Source: a virus. Taken from it: 32,605 nucleotides of DNA. How positions within the stretch are numbered: position 1 is the stretch's first letter; the number at the start of each line of letters is the position of its first letter. The translations under genes and the position numbers were made by a program. The notes under the pieces were generated by a model. It saw nothing but the letters and a program-made list of their open reading frames with translations. It was not told the DNA's origin and did no database searches. This document shows positions 22,839 to 30,533 of the stretch, one piece after another. The stretch is taken from the IMG/VR virus record IMGVR_UViG_3300044568_000831, positions 1 to 32,605 of that record. One strand, written 5' to 3'.

Positions 22839-23152
22839 TATTTACTCTCGTATCGATCTAAAATATTAATTGTAACGTTTTCTTTTTTGCCTTGCTCTAA
22901 CCAACCTGATAATAGACTACTCATATATCCACTTAGTCCGTATGCACTCTTGTGACATACGTAGGTACTACCACTGTAGCCATCAAATTCCCAACGGTCA
23001 TCTAGTTCTCGTTCTGCTGTGTTGCCACTGTTGAGCTTCCAACTATCACCATCTAAATATCCACCATACCAACCTGCAAATACTTTTTGGATCGTTTCAT
23101 CCGGTGCTACAAATTCTAATACTACCCAACGTTCTGGAGTATAGCCTGACAT
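22838..23152 (-). CDS. 104-residue phage protein, unknown function
   Basis: It begins MSGYTPERWVVLEFVAPDET and ends INILDRYESK. VFAGWYGGYLDGDSWKLNSG and RWEFDGYSGSTYVCHKSAYG are Gly- and aromatic-rich beta segments, suggesting a small beta-sandwich or barrel. There are no membrane segments. It is located between the QueD-like gene and the membrane protein gene, with TAATG coupling downstream. No known catalytic motif. Confidence 0.65.
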   Translation of the reverse strand: MSGYTPERWVVLEFVAPDETIQKVFAGWYGGYLDGDSWKLNSGNTAERELDDRWEFDGYSGSTYVCHKSAYGLSGYMSSLLSGWLEQGKKENVTINILDRYESK

Positions 23153-23160
23153 ATCAGTTC

Positions 23161-23709
23161 CTATCTATAAAATACACTACGGCTCTTAGGAGTTTCCCAC
23201 CAATCAATGCGGTCAACTGTTACATTTAATTTTTTCATTTTAGCATCTACTAACTCTGCCATCCAACTGGATAAGTTTTCACTAGTCGGAACAAAGTCTA
23301 CTACAAAGAACCCTTCAAAGTATTCATACTCTGGTGTGTTGGGTTCTAATCCACCCAAGTCAATTTTATATCCTGCTACTACATCTGTCTCTGGAATAGT
23401 CACTGGATACAATACACTACCGCCAAGTAATTGATCATATAATGGATCACTACGATCTACAATAAACTGATGATCAATATGTTCGTTGATCCATTTCTTC
23501 AACCATTCAAGATGACGGAAGTCTGTTACCATACCAGTTGGATCTAATTCACCACTTGGGCTCTTTAGATAAACCTGCATCTTCCCTTCATGTCCATGTA
23601 GGTGACGACAAGCACACTTTAAGTCTGCCGCATACTCACCATTTAGTTTCTGTGTCCAAACTCTGTGTCCATAACAGAATTCAAATGTTTTATCAATTAT
23701 ATGTGCCAT
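23161..23709 (-). CDS. queD: 6-carboxytetrahydropterin synthase-like (QueD)
   Basis: A 182-residue protein. The zinc ligands are H15 (CYGHRV) and H38/H40 in CRHLHGHEGK, with the catalytic C34 three residues before H38 as in E. coli QueD. GMVTDF and INEHIDHQF supply the later active-site motif. It is longer than bacterial QueD (about 120) because of a C-terminal insertion (residues about 95-135). QueD turns dihydroneopterin triphosphate into 6-carboxytetrahydropterin for 7-deazaguanines. QueE is encoded at the other end of the - strand block, so the phage probably makes preQ0-type bases, for DNA modification or tRNA. Confidence 0.85.
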   Translation of the reverse strand: MAHIIDKTFEFCYGHRVWTQKLNGEYAADLKCACRHLHGHEGKMQVYLKSPSGELDPTGMVTDFRHLEWLKKWINEHIDHQFIVDRSDPLYDQLLGGSVLYPVTIPETDVVAGYKIDLGGLEPNTPEYEYFEGFFVVDFVPTSENLSSWMAELVDAKMKKLNVTVDRIDWWETPKSRSVFYR

Positions 23710-23952
23710 CTATTTCTTTTCCTCAATGTAGTGTTTGTTCCAGTCATACTGTGTTTCCTGATATGTTTTGTTTTGATAATGACTAGGGCCATCATAGTAT
23801 TCTAGACCAAAATGGCGCCTGATGTTCTTTTGATCACCCTGACTACCACAGATGTCAGCACAGCGTTCACCAACTAGACGATAGAAATGTTCAAGATTAT
23901 CTGTTACGGGTAATCCTGCTTGAGCTGCTAATCGATCTAATTCTTTAGTCAT
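23710..23952 (-). CDS. 80-residue small protein, leaderless
   Basis: It begins MTKELDRLAAQAGLPVTDNL and has HFYRLVGERCADICGSQGDQ, then RHFGLEYYDGPSHYQ, and a charged tail. The -10 box of its promoter ends five bases before the ATG at 23952, so the transcript is expected to be leaderless. It is placed directly before QueD (its stop abuts the QueD ATG), so it heads the QueD transcript. The family is not recognised. Confidence 0.7.
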   Translation of the reverse strand: MTKELDRLAAQAGLPVTDNLEHFYRLVGERCADICGSQGDQKNIRRHFGLEYYDGPSHYQNKTYQETQYDWNKHYIEEKK

Positions 23953-23957
23953 ACTAT

Positions 23958-23986
23958 ATTATATTTAGATTTTTGATAAATGTCAA
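23958..23986 (-). promoter_or_regulatory. Promoter of the 80-residue gene and queD, leaderless arrangement
   Basis: On the - strand TTGACA (23986-23981), 17-nt spacer, TATAAT (23963-23958). Only five bases lie between the -10 box and the ATG at 23952. It overlaps nothing but the 35-base gap after the 233-residue gene. Confidence 0.88.
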
Positions 23987-24688
23987 CTACTTTTTTGGAC
24001 GTAATCGTTTAATTAACTCAAGAATTTCTTGATCTAACATTAATCCCAATGGTTTAGAGTCATCCGGAACACTACTAAGACCAATCGTTTCTTGATTCTT
24101 CAATGTTGCTAAGAAATCATCTGCACGGGTAGTACCTACCCATATATCAGCCTCTTGATCTTTTTTACGAATCGTCTCTAATGCTGACTCTAAGGACTTT
24201 GAATCTGTGTATTTACTTGCATTTAATATCACGGTTGGGCGCATTTCATTCTCTTGACGAGCACGTATCATGCTGAGTATGTCCACGGCACGGTCTATGG
24301 TTCCATTAGGTTTAGTTGGATCATCGTCTTGGGTTATACTCCAATGCCTGGTTGGGCCGTCGGTTGGTCTGTTGTTAAGTTGGTCCAACATGGCTTTTAA
24401 TTTACTAGTGTTGATAGTTTGTGCAGGATCAAATGGTTCTTCTTCATCGGGTTCGTCCTCATCACCAAACAAATCATTTGGGTCACTTTTTAAGAACCAG
24501 GCATCGATCCTAACATCCGTAGCCTGTACGTATTCCCAATCGCTGCCCTCACTATATTCTTCTGTGTTTAACATCGCTCCGTCGGTAGAGTCCATCTCCA
24601 CAGCATAGGTCAATGGGTTACCCCATGGGTCCGTTGTTTCAATGATTTGCCAGGGTGCGCCTTGGTAATTGAAAAATTTGTTTGCCAT
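23987..24688 (-). CDS. 233-residue protein with acidic linker, unknown function
   Basis: It begins MANKFFNYQGAPWQIIETTD. Residues 1-68 look like a beta domain (WGNPLTYAVEMDSTDG), 69-90 form an acidic disordered linker (DPNDLFGDEDEPDEEEPFD), and the C-terminal half is alpha/beta (NGTIDRAVDILSMIRARQEN, MRPTVILNASKYTDSKSLES, ADIWVGTTRADDFLATLKNQ). The GGGAGGT ribosome binding site, 9 nt upstream, is part of the upstream gene's last codons. I recognise no family. Confidence 0.65.
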   Translation of the reverse strand: MANKFFNYQGAPWQIIETTDPWGNPLTYAVEMDSTDGAMLNTEEYSEGSDWEYVQATDVRIDAWFLKSDPNDLFGDEDEPDEEEPFDPAQTINTSKLKAMLDQLNNRPTDGPTRHWSITQDDDPTKPNGTIDRAVDILSMIRARQENEMRPTVILNASKYTDSKSLESALETIRKKDQEADIWVGTTRADDFLATLKNQETIGLSSVPDDSKPLGLMLDQEILELIKRLRPKK

Positions 24689-24689
24689 G

Positions 24690-24923
24690 TTAGTTACCTC
24701 CCATATGGAATGTGCTGTATTCCTGGGTGGTGATTTCTTGGCTATTGATCGGATGCGCTAGGTATTCGAGTTGTTCTAACTCGACTCGAGTTTTAAGATA
24801 GTCATTGGTGTTGATTTCTGAGCACCAAGAACTTTTACTTTTAGTGCCATCCTCAACAGTATATATTTCTACAGTCTGCGGAAATGCGGGTTTTTGTGTT
24901 GAATAAACTTTTATTCTTGTCAT
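24690..24923 (-). CDS. 77-residue phage protein with sequestered start
   Basis: It begins MTRIKVYSTQKPAFPQTVEI and ends STFHMGGN. It is beta-rich at the N-terminus (KVYSTQ, TVEIYTVEDG), then helical. The start codon lies in a perfect 9-bp hairpin whose loop carries AAGGA, so translation is probably controlled. It has a long structured upstream region and a candidate promoter at 25104-25133, giving a leader of about 175 nt. The gene is the first after the nuclease-helicase. Function unknown. Confidence 0.65.
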   Translation of the reverse strand: MTRIKVYSTQKPAFPQTVEIYTVEDGTKSKSSWCSEINTNDYLKTRVELEQLEYLAHPINSQEITTQEYSTFHMGGN

Positions 24924-24953
24924 ATTATTTTTGTCCTTATAGTTAATAATATG
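24921..24953 (-). promoter_or_regulatory. Start-codon hairpin
   Basis: On the - strand CATATTATT (24953-24945) pairs perfectly with AATAATATG (24929-24921), which ends in the ATG start. The 15-nt loop contains the ribosome binding site AAGGA. No TAAATA late-like motif is visible at its 5' edge, unlike the other three start hairpins. Confidence 0.5.
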
Positions 24954-25099
24954 CCAACCTGACGTTGATCATGTCTATCGAGTGATATCATAACCTACCA
25001 TTGCCACATGCTGTGACGCTGGGCTACCTGTCTATTGTGTTCGCTTCTGACTTGTGTCAGGGGCCGGGTAGATACTCCGGTTGGCTAGGAGTTGTATTA
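24954..25099. other. Structured GC-richer noncoding stretch
   Basis: No plausible gene fits here in any frame. Read on the + strand it can form CTACC (25024-25028)/GGTAG (25067-25071) enclosing CTGAC-ttgt-GTCAG (25047-25060), followed by CTCC (25075-25078)/GGAG (25088-25091). The segment from about 25000 is visibly richer in G and C than the surrounding sequence. Possible roles are a regulatory leader for the gene at 24690, an independent small RNA, or a 3' border of an inserted element. No known riboswitch or tRNA pattern was recognised. Confidence 0.4.
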
Positions 25100-25103
25100 C
25101 TTA

Positions 25104-25133
25104 ATTATACAACTAAACTGTTGAACAGTTCAA
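25104..25133 (-). promoter_or_regulatory. Candidate promoter with overlapping dyads
   Basis: On the - strand TTGAAC (25133-25128), 18-nt spacer, TATAAT (25109-25104), weaker than the other promoters. GTTGAACAGTTCAAC (25120-25134) and AACTGTTGAACAGTT (25116-25130) are overlapping perfect dyads between the boxes. GTTGTAT (25091-25097)/ATACAAC (25107-25113) is a further inverted repeat around the -10. The dyads could be an operator. Confidence 0.4.
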
Positions 25134-25185
25134 CTATAATTTCTATTTAGTTTTGCCAAACTGCTACGAGGTAATTATGAGATTA

Positions 25186-28107
25186 CTAAATTTGTTGATA
25201 AAATGCCTCCATGCTTCCATATTTTTCAATAATAGTAGCCCGACGAGTTTCGGCACGCTTGGCGATTTGTTTGGGTGTTTGCTTTCGACCTTTCCCTGAC
25301 GCAGACATTTTTTTCCGAGTTTCGATAGATGCTGTTCTTCCACTACTTGCTCTGCTAATAGCCTTACCTGTAAGTTCTGCTCGAATCTGCCTCATCTTCT
25401 CTAACGTTGTTTTGCTTAAAGATTTGTGCCCTTTGAACCATATATTAGTTAAGTTCTTGGATAATTTTGATGTGCTTATTCCGGTATCTTCTAACTGATT
25501 TAAGATGACATTAGATAGTTCTGCTAACGTAGTTGCCTTTGTTTTGTTCTTGATCATAAGATCGGCAATGATTTTATACGTTCTATCATAATATTCTTTT
25601 GGATATTTTTTGTAGATGTCCTTAGCAATTCGTCTGATGGTTGCTTGGTCTGTTCCATATTTTTCTTTAATAATATTTCCAAATTCTTGAAAAATGGCAC
25701 CAAAACTTGGTTGTCGAGCCATACAAGTATCTACAATATTTCTGATATCCTGTCGAACTACTTCAGCAAGTTCTACTCTTTCAATTTGCCAATTAATTGC
25801 CAACATCATATTTTCGTCTGACAGTAAGGGGTGTTCTCCGTTAATAATCCGTCTTAAACTAACATCACTTTTGAATTGACTAAAAAAATCTTTATACTGT
25901 CCTTTAATATCCTTCTTCATTTGATTAATGATTTTCCAGGTAGGTAGATACCCTCTCCGTTCCTGGTCCATTTTAATCCAACTAATAATAATATCATTCA
26001 CCACACCACCAAACCTATGATATCGTCCTTCTTTGATATAGGTGTTAAAACTATTAGCAAAAAAGTCAGCACTGACTTCGTCATAGTAAGATAAAACATC
26101 TGTGCCGGCTTGGCGAGACATTTTCTTACCTTTAGGAATGTTGCGGATTTGCTTAAAAATAACTTGTTCAGTGATCTCATCAACACCTACTTCTAACGCT
26201 TCTCCTACATGCTTGACACGAGCAAACATGTCATTGAAGTGGTTTTCTTCGTCTTTGAGGAAAAACTGAACAACATGGTTAATAGATTTACTACCATCAC
26301 CAATCCGGCTACCGCGATTCACGTCTTGATAGATACGAATTTCACTGTGCGTGGGACTGATAAACATATTGCTGTCAATCCAACCGTTTTCTGGATCCCA
26401 ACCTTCGCCAAGCAAACGGCAATGAATAATAAAACTGTCTTCAAAAGTATCGGGAATAGCACTTACTTCTTTCAACAATTTTACAGTAGAATTTTCTTGT
26501 GTATCCGCTACCATCACTTTTGCCTTGAGCAAACGACGATACACAGGATTGTTAGAATGAGCAAGTTCCTTAAGAAGTTTAGGACGAATTGCCATAATAA
26601 ACTTAGCAAACTCCTGACACTCTTTAATAGAGTTCAAAGTGAGTTTGGTATGATTGCGTTCACTATATTCAACACGGAATCGTAACAAACTATCAACTGC
26701 CATAAACCAACTCATAGGTACAACAATATCAGTGTCTTTAAGTTTGATTAAGGGCTGTCCGCCATTTTCAAGTCGTTCGATCCAATCTGTTGGAAAACTA
26801 TTGTCATCGTAAACATAGTTTAATAAAACTGTCTTACGCTTGTAACCAAGTTTTACTGCGGTCTGTTCGTCTAAGTCTTTAACTTGAATATCACAGAATG
26901 CAGGATCGTCCATACTATAAGTAGCACCAGATCCACGAGCCTTACGCTTGTTGGCACTAGTCATCAAACGAATTTGAATAAGGCAAGCGGCGTCGTTAAG
27001 TGAAGCGGTCCAAGTGGAATAATCCGGTTGAATCATGTGATGGACTTCGTCAATGTGCCCAAAGTAGAAACTTTTCTTCTGACCTTTCATTACTTTGGCA
27101 AGTCTATCGTAACTATGAACAGTAGTATGAACCCACACTGTTTGGTTTTGAATTTCGCGTAGAAACTTTACAAATTCAATCTTATTAACAAACACCTTTG
27201 CCATAGAACGGATGGCTTGTAGTTCTTCTGTATCCTTTGCGGCTTTAGTAACATCGCCTGCGTAGATAACATGGATCACATTGTCAATATTACCCAAACC
27301 GATATCATGATGAATATGTTTAACAAGGTTGCCCTTCAAAACAGTCAGCGTAGGATTGATAACCGTGTTAATAGGATGTGCCTTCTTGTAGTTCCAACGA
27401 GACTCAAAAATCATATCGTAAGCCAAGCGAGGAAAACTACCTTTGCCAGAAGCCGCTGGCCAGTGTTGAAAGATACGAGTAAGTATTTTGTTAACAGGAG
27501 TTTTGGTAAACTTTTTGTCAAAGTCTGCCTGTAGTTCCAACATTGCTTGCTCAAAGAACGGCACAGCTTCTCCAGGCAAACATTCTGGTCGCAGAGTCAT
27601 TGGCTCGTAAGTTTTCTTTACTTGACCCTTGATATATGCTTTAACTGTGTCATAGACTTCTTTAGTGATCCATTCTTCTTGGAACATGAAACCTGCTTCG
27701 TCGACCCATTCTGTAACAGCATCTGAAGTACGACGAGCATTTGTAGCAAAGATAAGTTGGTCAATACCAGTTTTGTTGATAACTTGTTGCTTATTAGCAA
27801 CAAGTTTTAAGTTGATAGATTCTTTTTCATCAAACCATTTAGATTCGTAAGCAACGGCACGATTTTGGTAGACATTAATAACATCACCGCCTAAACTACG
27901 CTTGCCTTTGAGTAGGTTTGTAAAACGATATTTTTGTGCGATGTGTGCTGGCACAACATCTTCACCAAGCCAGTATGTATCACCTGGCAGGGTAGCTTTA
28001 AGATACAGAGCAACATATTCTTCAAATAATAAACGACCTCCCTGGACTTCAAGATCTTCCCAAAAATCTAAATGATTTTGATGTTTATTAAGTAGTTGTT
28101 TTAACAA
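25186..28107 (-). CDS. Mrr-like nuclease / SF2 helicase / NUMOD3-like fusion
   Basis: A 973-residue protein. Residues about 70-125 have SLGGDVINVY (D75) and AYESKW (E88, K90), the spacing of a PD-(D/E)XK Mrr-type nuclease, with Q108 in the next helix. The helicase core has a P-loop-like AASGKGS (218-224), DEVH (353-356), LMTSAN (381-386), LLGEGWD (565-571) and YQDVNRGSRIGDG (593-605). A long helical region follows, and the C-terminus (IETRKKMSASGKGRK, 928-942, and what follows) looks like NUMOD3, known from homing endonucleases. The start is TTG at 28107; no ATG or GTG lies between it and the promoter. It resembles restriction-type helicase-nucleases; a homing or anti-competitor role is an inference. 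Confidence 0.8.
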   Translation of the reverse strand: MLKQLLNKHQNHLDFWEDLEVQGGRLLFEEYVALYLKATLPGDTYWLGEDVVPAHIAQKYRFTNLLKGKRSLGGDVINVYQNRAVAYESKWFDEKESINLKLVANKQQVINKTGIDQLIFATNARRTSDAVTEWVDEAGFMFQEEWITKEVYDTVKAYIKGQVKKTYEPMTLRPECLPGEAVPFFEQAMLELQADFDKKFTKTPVNKILTRIFQHWPAASGKGSFPRLAYDMIFESRWNYKKAHPINTVINPTLTVLKGNLVKHIHHDIGLGNIDNVIHVIYAGDVTKAAKDTEELQAIRSMAKVFVNKIEFVKFLREIQNQTVWVHTTVHSYDRLAKVMKGQKKSFYFGHIDEVHHMIQPDYSTWTASLNDAACLIQIRLMTSANKRKARGSGATYSMDDPAFCDIQVKDLDEQTAVKLGYKRKTVLLNYVYDDNSFPTDWIERLENGGQPLIKLKDTDIVVPMSWFMAVDSLLRFRVEYSERNHTKLTLNSIKECQEFAKFIMAIRPKLLKELAHSNNPVYRRLLKAKVMVADTQENSTVKLLKEVSAIPDTFEDSFIIHCRLLGEGWDPENGWIDSNMFISPTHSEIRIYQDVNRGSRIGDGSKSINHVVQFFLKDEENHFNDMFARVKHVGEALEVGVDEITEQVIFKQIRNIPKGKKMSRQAGTDVLSYYDEVSADFFANSFNTYIKEGRYHRFGGVVNDIIISWIKMDQERRGYLPTWKIINQMKKDIKGQYKDFFSQFKSDVSLRRIINGEHPLLSDENMMLAINWQIERVELAEVVRQDIRNIVDTCMARQPSFGAIFQEFGNIIKEKYGTDQATIRRIAKDIYKKYPKEYYDRTYKIIADLMIKNKTKATTLAELSNVILNQLEDTGISTSKLSKNLTNIWFKGHKSLSKTTLEKMRQIRAELTGKAISRASSGRTASIETRKKMSASGKGRKQTPKQIAKRAETRRATIIEKYGSMEAFYQQI

Positions 28108-28140
28108 AGTTTGATACTTTCTAATTATTAATATAAAGCT

Positions 28141-28169
28141 ATTATAGCACCATTTTTACCAAAAGTCAA
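28141..28169 (-). promoter_or_regulatory. Promoter of the nuclease-helicase gene
   Basis: On the - strand TTGACT (28169-28164), 17-nt spacer ending TGC, TATAAT (28146-28141). The -10 box lies inside the palindrome GCTATAATAGC. About 27 nt of leader precede the TTG start at 28107, unlike the leaderless neighbours. Confidence 0.82.
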
Positions 28170-28243
28170 CCAAAATTACTGGCTCAAATTATCCAAATAT
28201 TGCTGTATAGTAGTTGCTAAGTCATTGATTTTATTACTTAAAA

Positions 28244-28825
28244 TTAGATATTTTTAGCTGAATCTAATATACTTTCCAATTTGGCTTGTCGTTCTAGCAG
28301 TTTGAAAAACAATACTAGGGTATTAGCCGCATCTACATCTGCCCTGTGTGCTTTACCTTTGAACTGTAGCTTAAAGTAGCCCATAGCACTTGCTAGTCCA
28401 CCACTGGGTGCTTTACCTCTGGTCAGCATCAAGTATGTGTACCAGGTTTTAACATCGATCCAACGACGGCCAAAATGCGGGAAATCAGCATGATTTTTGC
28501 AGAATTCTGCCAATAATTCCACACTATCACCACCGCCCCAGGTCACTGGGTTGACAAAGACCTTATGCTCACGTATCAGTTCACCTAGCTCACGGGCAAC
28601 ATGTTCATGACTATATGCTTCTGCACGTATGTCAGCATCAGTTATACCTGTGAGATCATTGATAAATTCACTGATAGGTTCCTGTGGGTCTATGTACCAT
28701 TTACGGACAACATAGTCTTCAAAGCGTGTGTTCTTATCACCTATGGCTACGCCAACCTGTATGATCTTGCCACTGGGTTGGTTTAATTCTAGATCTAATG
28801 CTAGGAACTTGCCATCTGCTATCAT
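28244..28825 (-). CDS. DEDDh 3'-5' exonuclease
   Basis: A 193-residue protein. LALDLELNQPSGKIIQVGVA contains D11 and E13 of motif I; WGGGDSVELL is motif II; HRADVDAANTL is the HxxxxD motif III of the DEDDh class. DLTGITDADI is also typical for proofreading-type exonucleases and RNase T/ERI-like enzymes. The ATG overlaps the stop of the 5' nuclease gene (ATGA), so the two are co-expressed, probably in replication, repair or RNA turnover. Whether DNA or RNA is the substrate cannot be told. It is a stand-alone domain, not part of a polymerase. Confidence 0.88.
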   Translation of the reverse strand: MIADGKFLALDLELNQPSGKIIQVGVAIGDKNTRFEDYVVRKWYIDPQEPISEFINDLTGITDADIRAEAYSHEHVARELGELIREHKVFVNPVTWGGGDSVELLAEFCKNHADFPHFGRRWIDVKTWYTYLMLTRGKAPSGGLASAMGYFKLQFKGKAHRADVDAANTLVLFFKLLERQAKLESILDSAKNI

Positions 28826-29823
28826 GCATAATCTTTCTGTGGGTAACTAGCAGTAAGCCATTCGGCCATGCTACTAGCATTCTCACTCAATTTAACTAGG
28901 TCATATTTTCCACAAAATTTTAAGAACTGAGCACCCACCATTGGAACATTTTTAGGTACTTGTCCGTTGGCTATGGTTTCTGCTATCTTGGCTTTAATCT
29001 CATCTGGTTGTGCTGTTAGATCAACTAGGACACGATTGCGTTCGTAGTCATCTAACACACGATGTTCTACACCGTTATGATCGACCCAACGCTGTAACAT
29101 CATGTTGTTCCAATTATACCCTTTCTTATCTTTGTCACTATAGGCTTCTTCAAGACCTACTTTGTTCTTACTGCCTTTGGTGCGCACGCCTGGAAATGCG
29201 GAAAATACATTGTCTGTAGGATCACCACGCATACACTTTTCAAAAAGTATAAACTTAGGATCAGGAATCTTCTTAGGCTCTTTGGTCTTTTTATCTATGA
29301 CAGGTTTGCCTTTCTTATCAAAGATACCTTCTATGGTATGAAGCTCGTCGCTGATACCGTTGTATTGATTAACGTTATCATTGAGTAGCTGATAGAAATC
29401 AGTGTCACTGCTAACGATAGTATGATGATCGCCAGGATGAGCTTGTATAAATCCAGCGATAAGATCATCTGCTTCGAGTTCATTGTGTTGAAGTACTGTG
29501 CAATTACTTTTTTCTGCTATGAATGTTTTGAGCGTATCAAACGTTTCCCAAAATAATTTGTCTTCTTCTGCTTCGCTGTCAGTAAGTGCCGCACGTGCTA
29601 CGCTACGATTTTTCTTATAGGGTTCATAGAAGTCTTTGCGCCAACTGCGTCCTTCTAAACAGAATATAACATGATCAGCCTTTTGATCACGGAATGCTTT
29701 GTTTACTGATGCTAAGGTCACATGTATAGCAAAACCCAGCTTGTCCCAAGTATCACTTTGGCGATGTGCTGAATGTCGGGCTCTGAAGAATGTGTTTGCT
29801 GTGTCAACTAATAGATATCTCAT
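28822..29823 (-). CDS. 5'-3' exonuclease / RNase H-like flap nuclease
   Basis: A 333-residue protein, slightly longer than T4 RNase H (305). Metal-binding acidic residues are in YLLVDTANTFFRARHS (D7), NELEADDLIAGF and SSDTDFYQLL; the helix-hairpin region is MRGDPTDNVFSAFPGV. This is the FEN/PIN nuclease family that removes RNA primers in T4-like replication. The -10 box of its promoter ends six bases before the ATG, giving a leaderless transcript. The promoter lies in the gap after, and partly within, the end of the SGNH gene. Confidence 0.9.
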   Translation of the reverse strand: MRYLLVDTANTFFRARHSAHRQSDTWDKLGFAIHVTLASVNKAFRDQKADHVIFCLEGRSWRKDFYEPYKKNRSVARAALTDSEAEEDKLFWETFDTLKTFIAEKSNCTVLQHNELEADDLIAGFIQAHPGDHHTIVSSDTDFYQLLNDNVNQYNGISDELHTIEGIFDKKGKPVIDKKTKEPKKIPDPKFILFEKCMRGDPTDNVFSAFPGVRTKGSKNKVGLEEAYSDKDKKGYNWNNMMLQRWVDHNGVEHRVLDDYERNRVLVDLTAQPDEIKAKIAETIANGQVPKNVPMVGAQFLKFCGKYDLVKLSENASSMAEWLTASYPQKDYA

Positions 29824-29829
29824 TTAGTT

Positions 29830-29858
29830 ATTATACTTTCTTAAATCAAATTTGTCAA
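29830..29858 (-). promoter_or_regulatory. Promoter of the 5' nuclease gene, leaderless arrangement
   Basis: On the - strand TTGACA (29858-29853), 17-nt spacer, TATAAT (29835-29830). Six bases lie between the -10 box and the ATG at 29823. The -35 box lies in the final codons of the SGNH gene. Confidence 0.88.
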
Positions 29859-30533
29859 GTGGGGAAGTAAGAATTCAGCCCAGGCGCGATGTGCGTCCGC
29901 ACCAAAATGGTAACTGTTTGGATTAACTGTATTATACCCATGGGCCTTTAACCAATGATAGTATGTACCAAGATCGTTATATGGATCGATATAGCTATTG
30001 GACCAATCTACTGGAGTAATAGAAGAATGGTTAAATGAATGGAATGAATTAAAGAACAAGTGCGGTATATTTTGGTTAACTAGTTCCATATGGAAAGCAT
30101 GGATTTTATCATGCTGTTCTTTGGCTTTGGCTATCGGATTAGCACCAATTACCCAAGACTTATATTCTTGTTCAACATGCTTGGGCCAATCACTGATTCT
30201 ACGGCCAGCACTGAATTGGTAATAATAGTCATCAATAAGGAATTCTTCACGTTCCCAAGTTGACCAACCAATAACAACTGCATCTGGCTTTTCTGTTTTG
30301 ATATAGTCTTGGGTGGTACGGATTATGCGATCGTTACTGCTACCGCTTTCTGCATCGCAGTGCAGGATAGCAAAGAACGCATTGGCTAATAAACAGCCAT
30401 AACTAACCTTTTCATTGTCTGGATGTGGAACTTTGCCTAGAGCGTGATATAATGGATCATCCTCTGCGAATGCATGAGAGTTAATTGCTTCAGCACCAGC
30501 CGTATGGCTGTCACCATTGACGTACAGGATCAA
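29841..30533 (-). CDS. SGNH-hydrolase-like protein
   Basis: A 230-residue protein. Block I is VNGDSHTAG (S9), and HFGADAHRAWAEFLLPHL near the C-terminus is block V-like with a His-containing helix. SGSSNDRIIRTTQDY in the middle resembles block III, with the conserved Gly and Asn. The start is probably the TTG at 30533, whose bases overlap the preceding stop (TTGA). It is the third SGNH protein of the window and lies far from the other two. It is related to phage-encoded SGNH proteins; substrate unknown. Confidence 0.65.
   Translation of the reverse strand: MILYVNGDSHTAGAEAINSHAFAEDDPLYHALGKVPHPDNEKVSYGCLLANAFFAILHCDAESGSSNDRIIRTTQDYIKTEKPDAVVIGWSTWEREEFLIDDYYYQFSAGRRISDWPKHVEQEYKSWVIGANPIAKAKEQHDKIHAFHMELVNQNIPHLFFNSFHSFNHSSITPVDWSNSYIDPYNDLGTYYHWLKAHGYNTVNPNSYHFGADAHRAWAEFLLPHLTNLI

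Noticed and set aside
24954-25099. A tRNA gene or known riboswitch in the structured stretch.
   Set aside because: No T-arm GTTCGANTC pattern or acceptor pairing of tRNA length was found, and no known riboswitch core was recognised.
25211-27850. Several + strand frames of 60-160 codons opposite the helicase gene.
   Set aside because: They are antisense shadows of the helicase frame, with no promoter or ribosome binding site, and poor composition.
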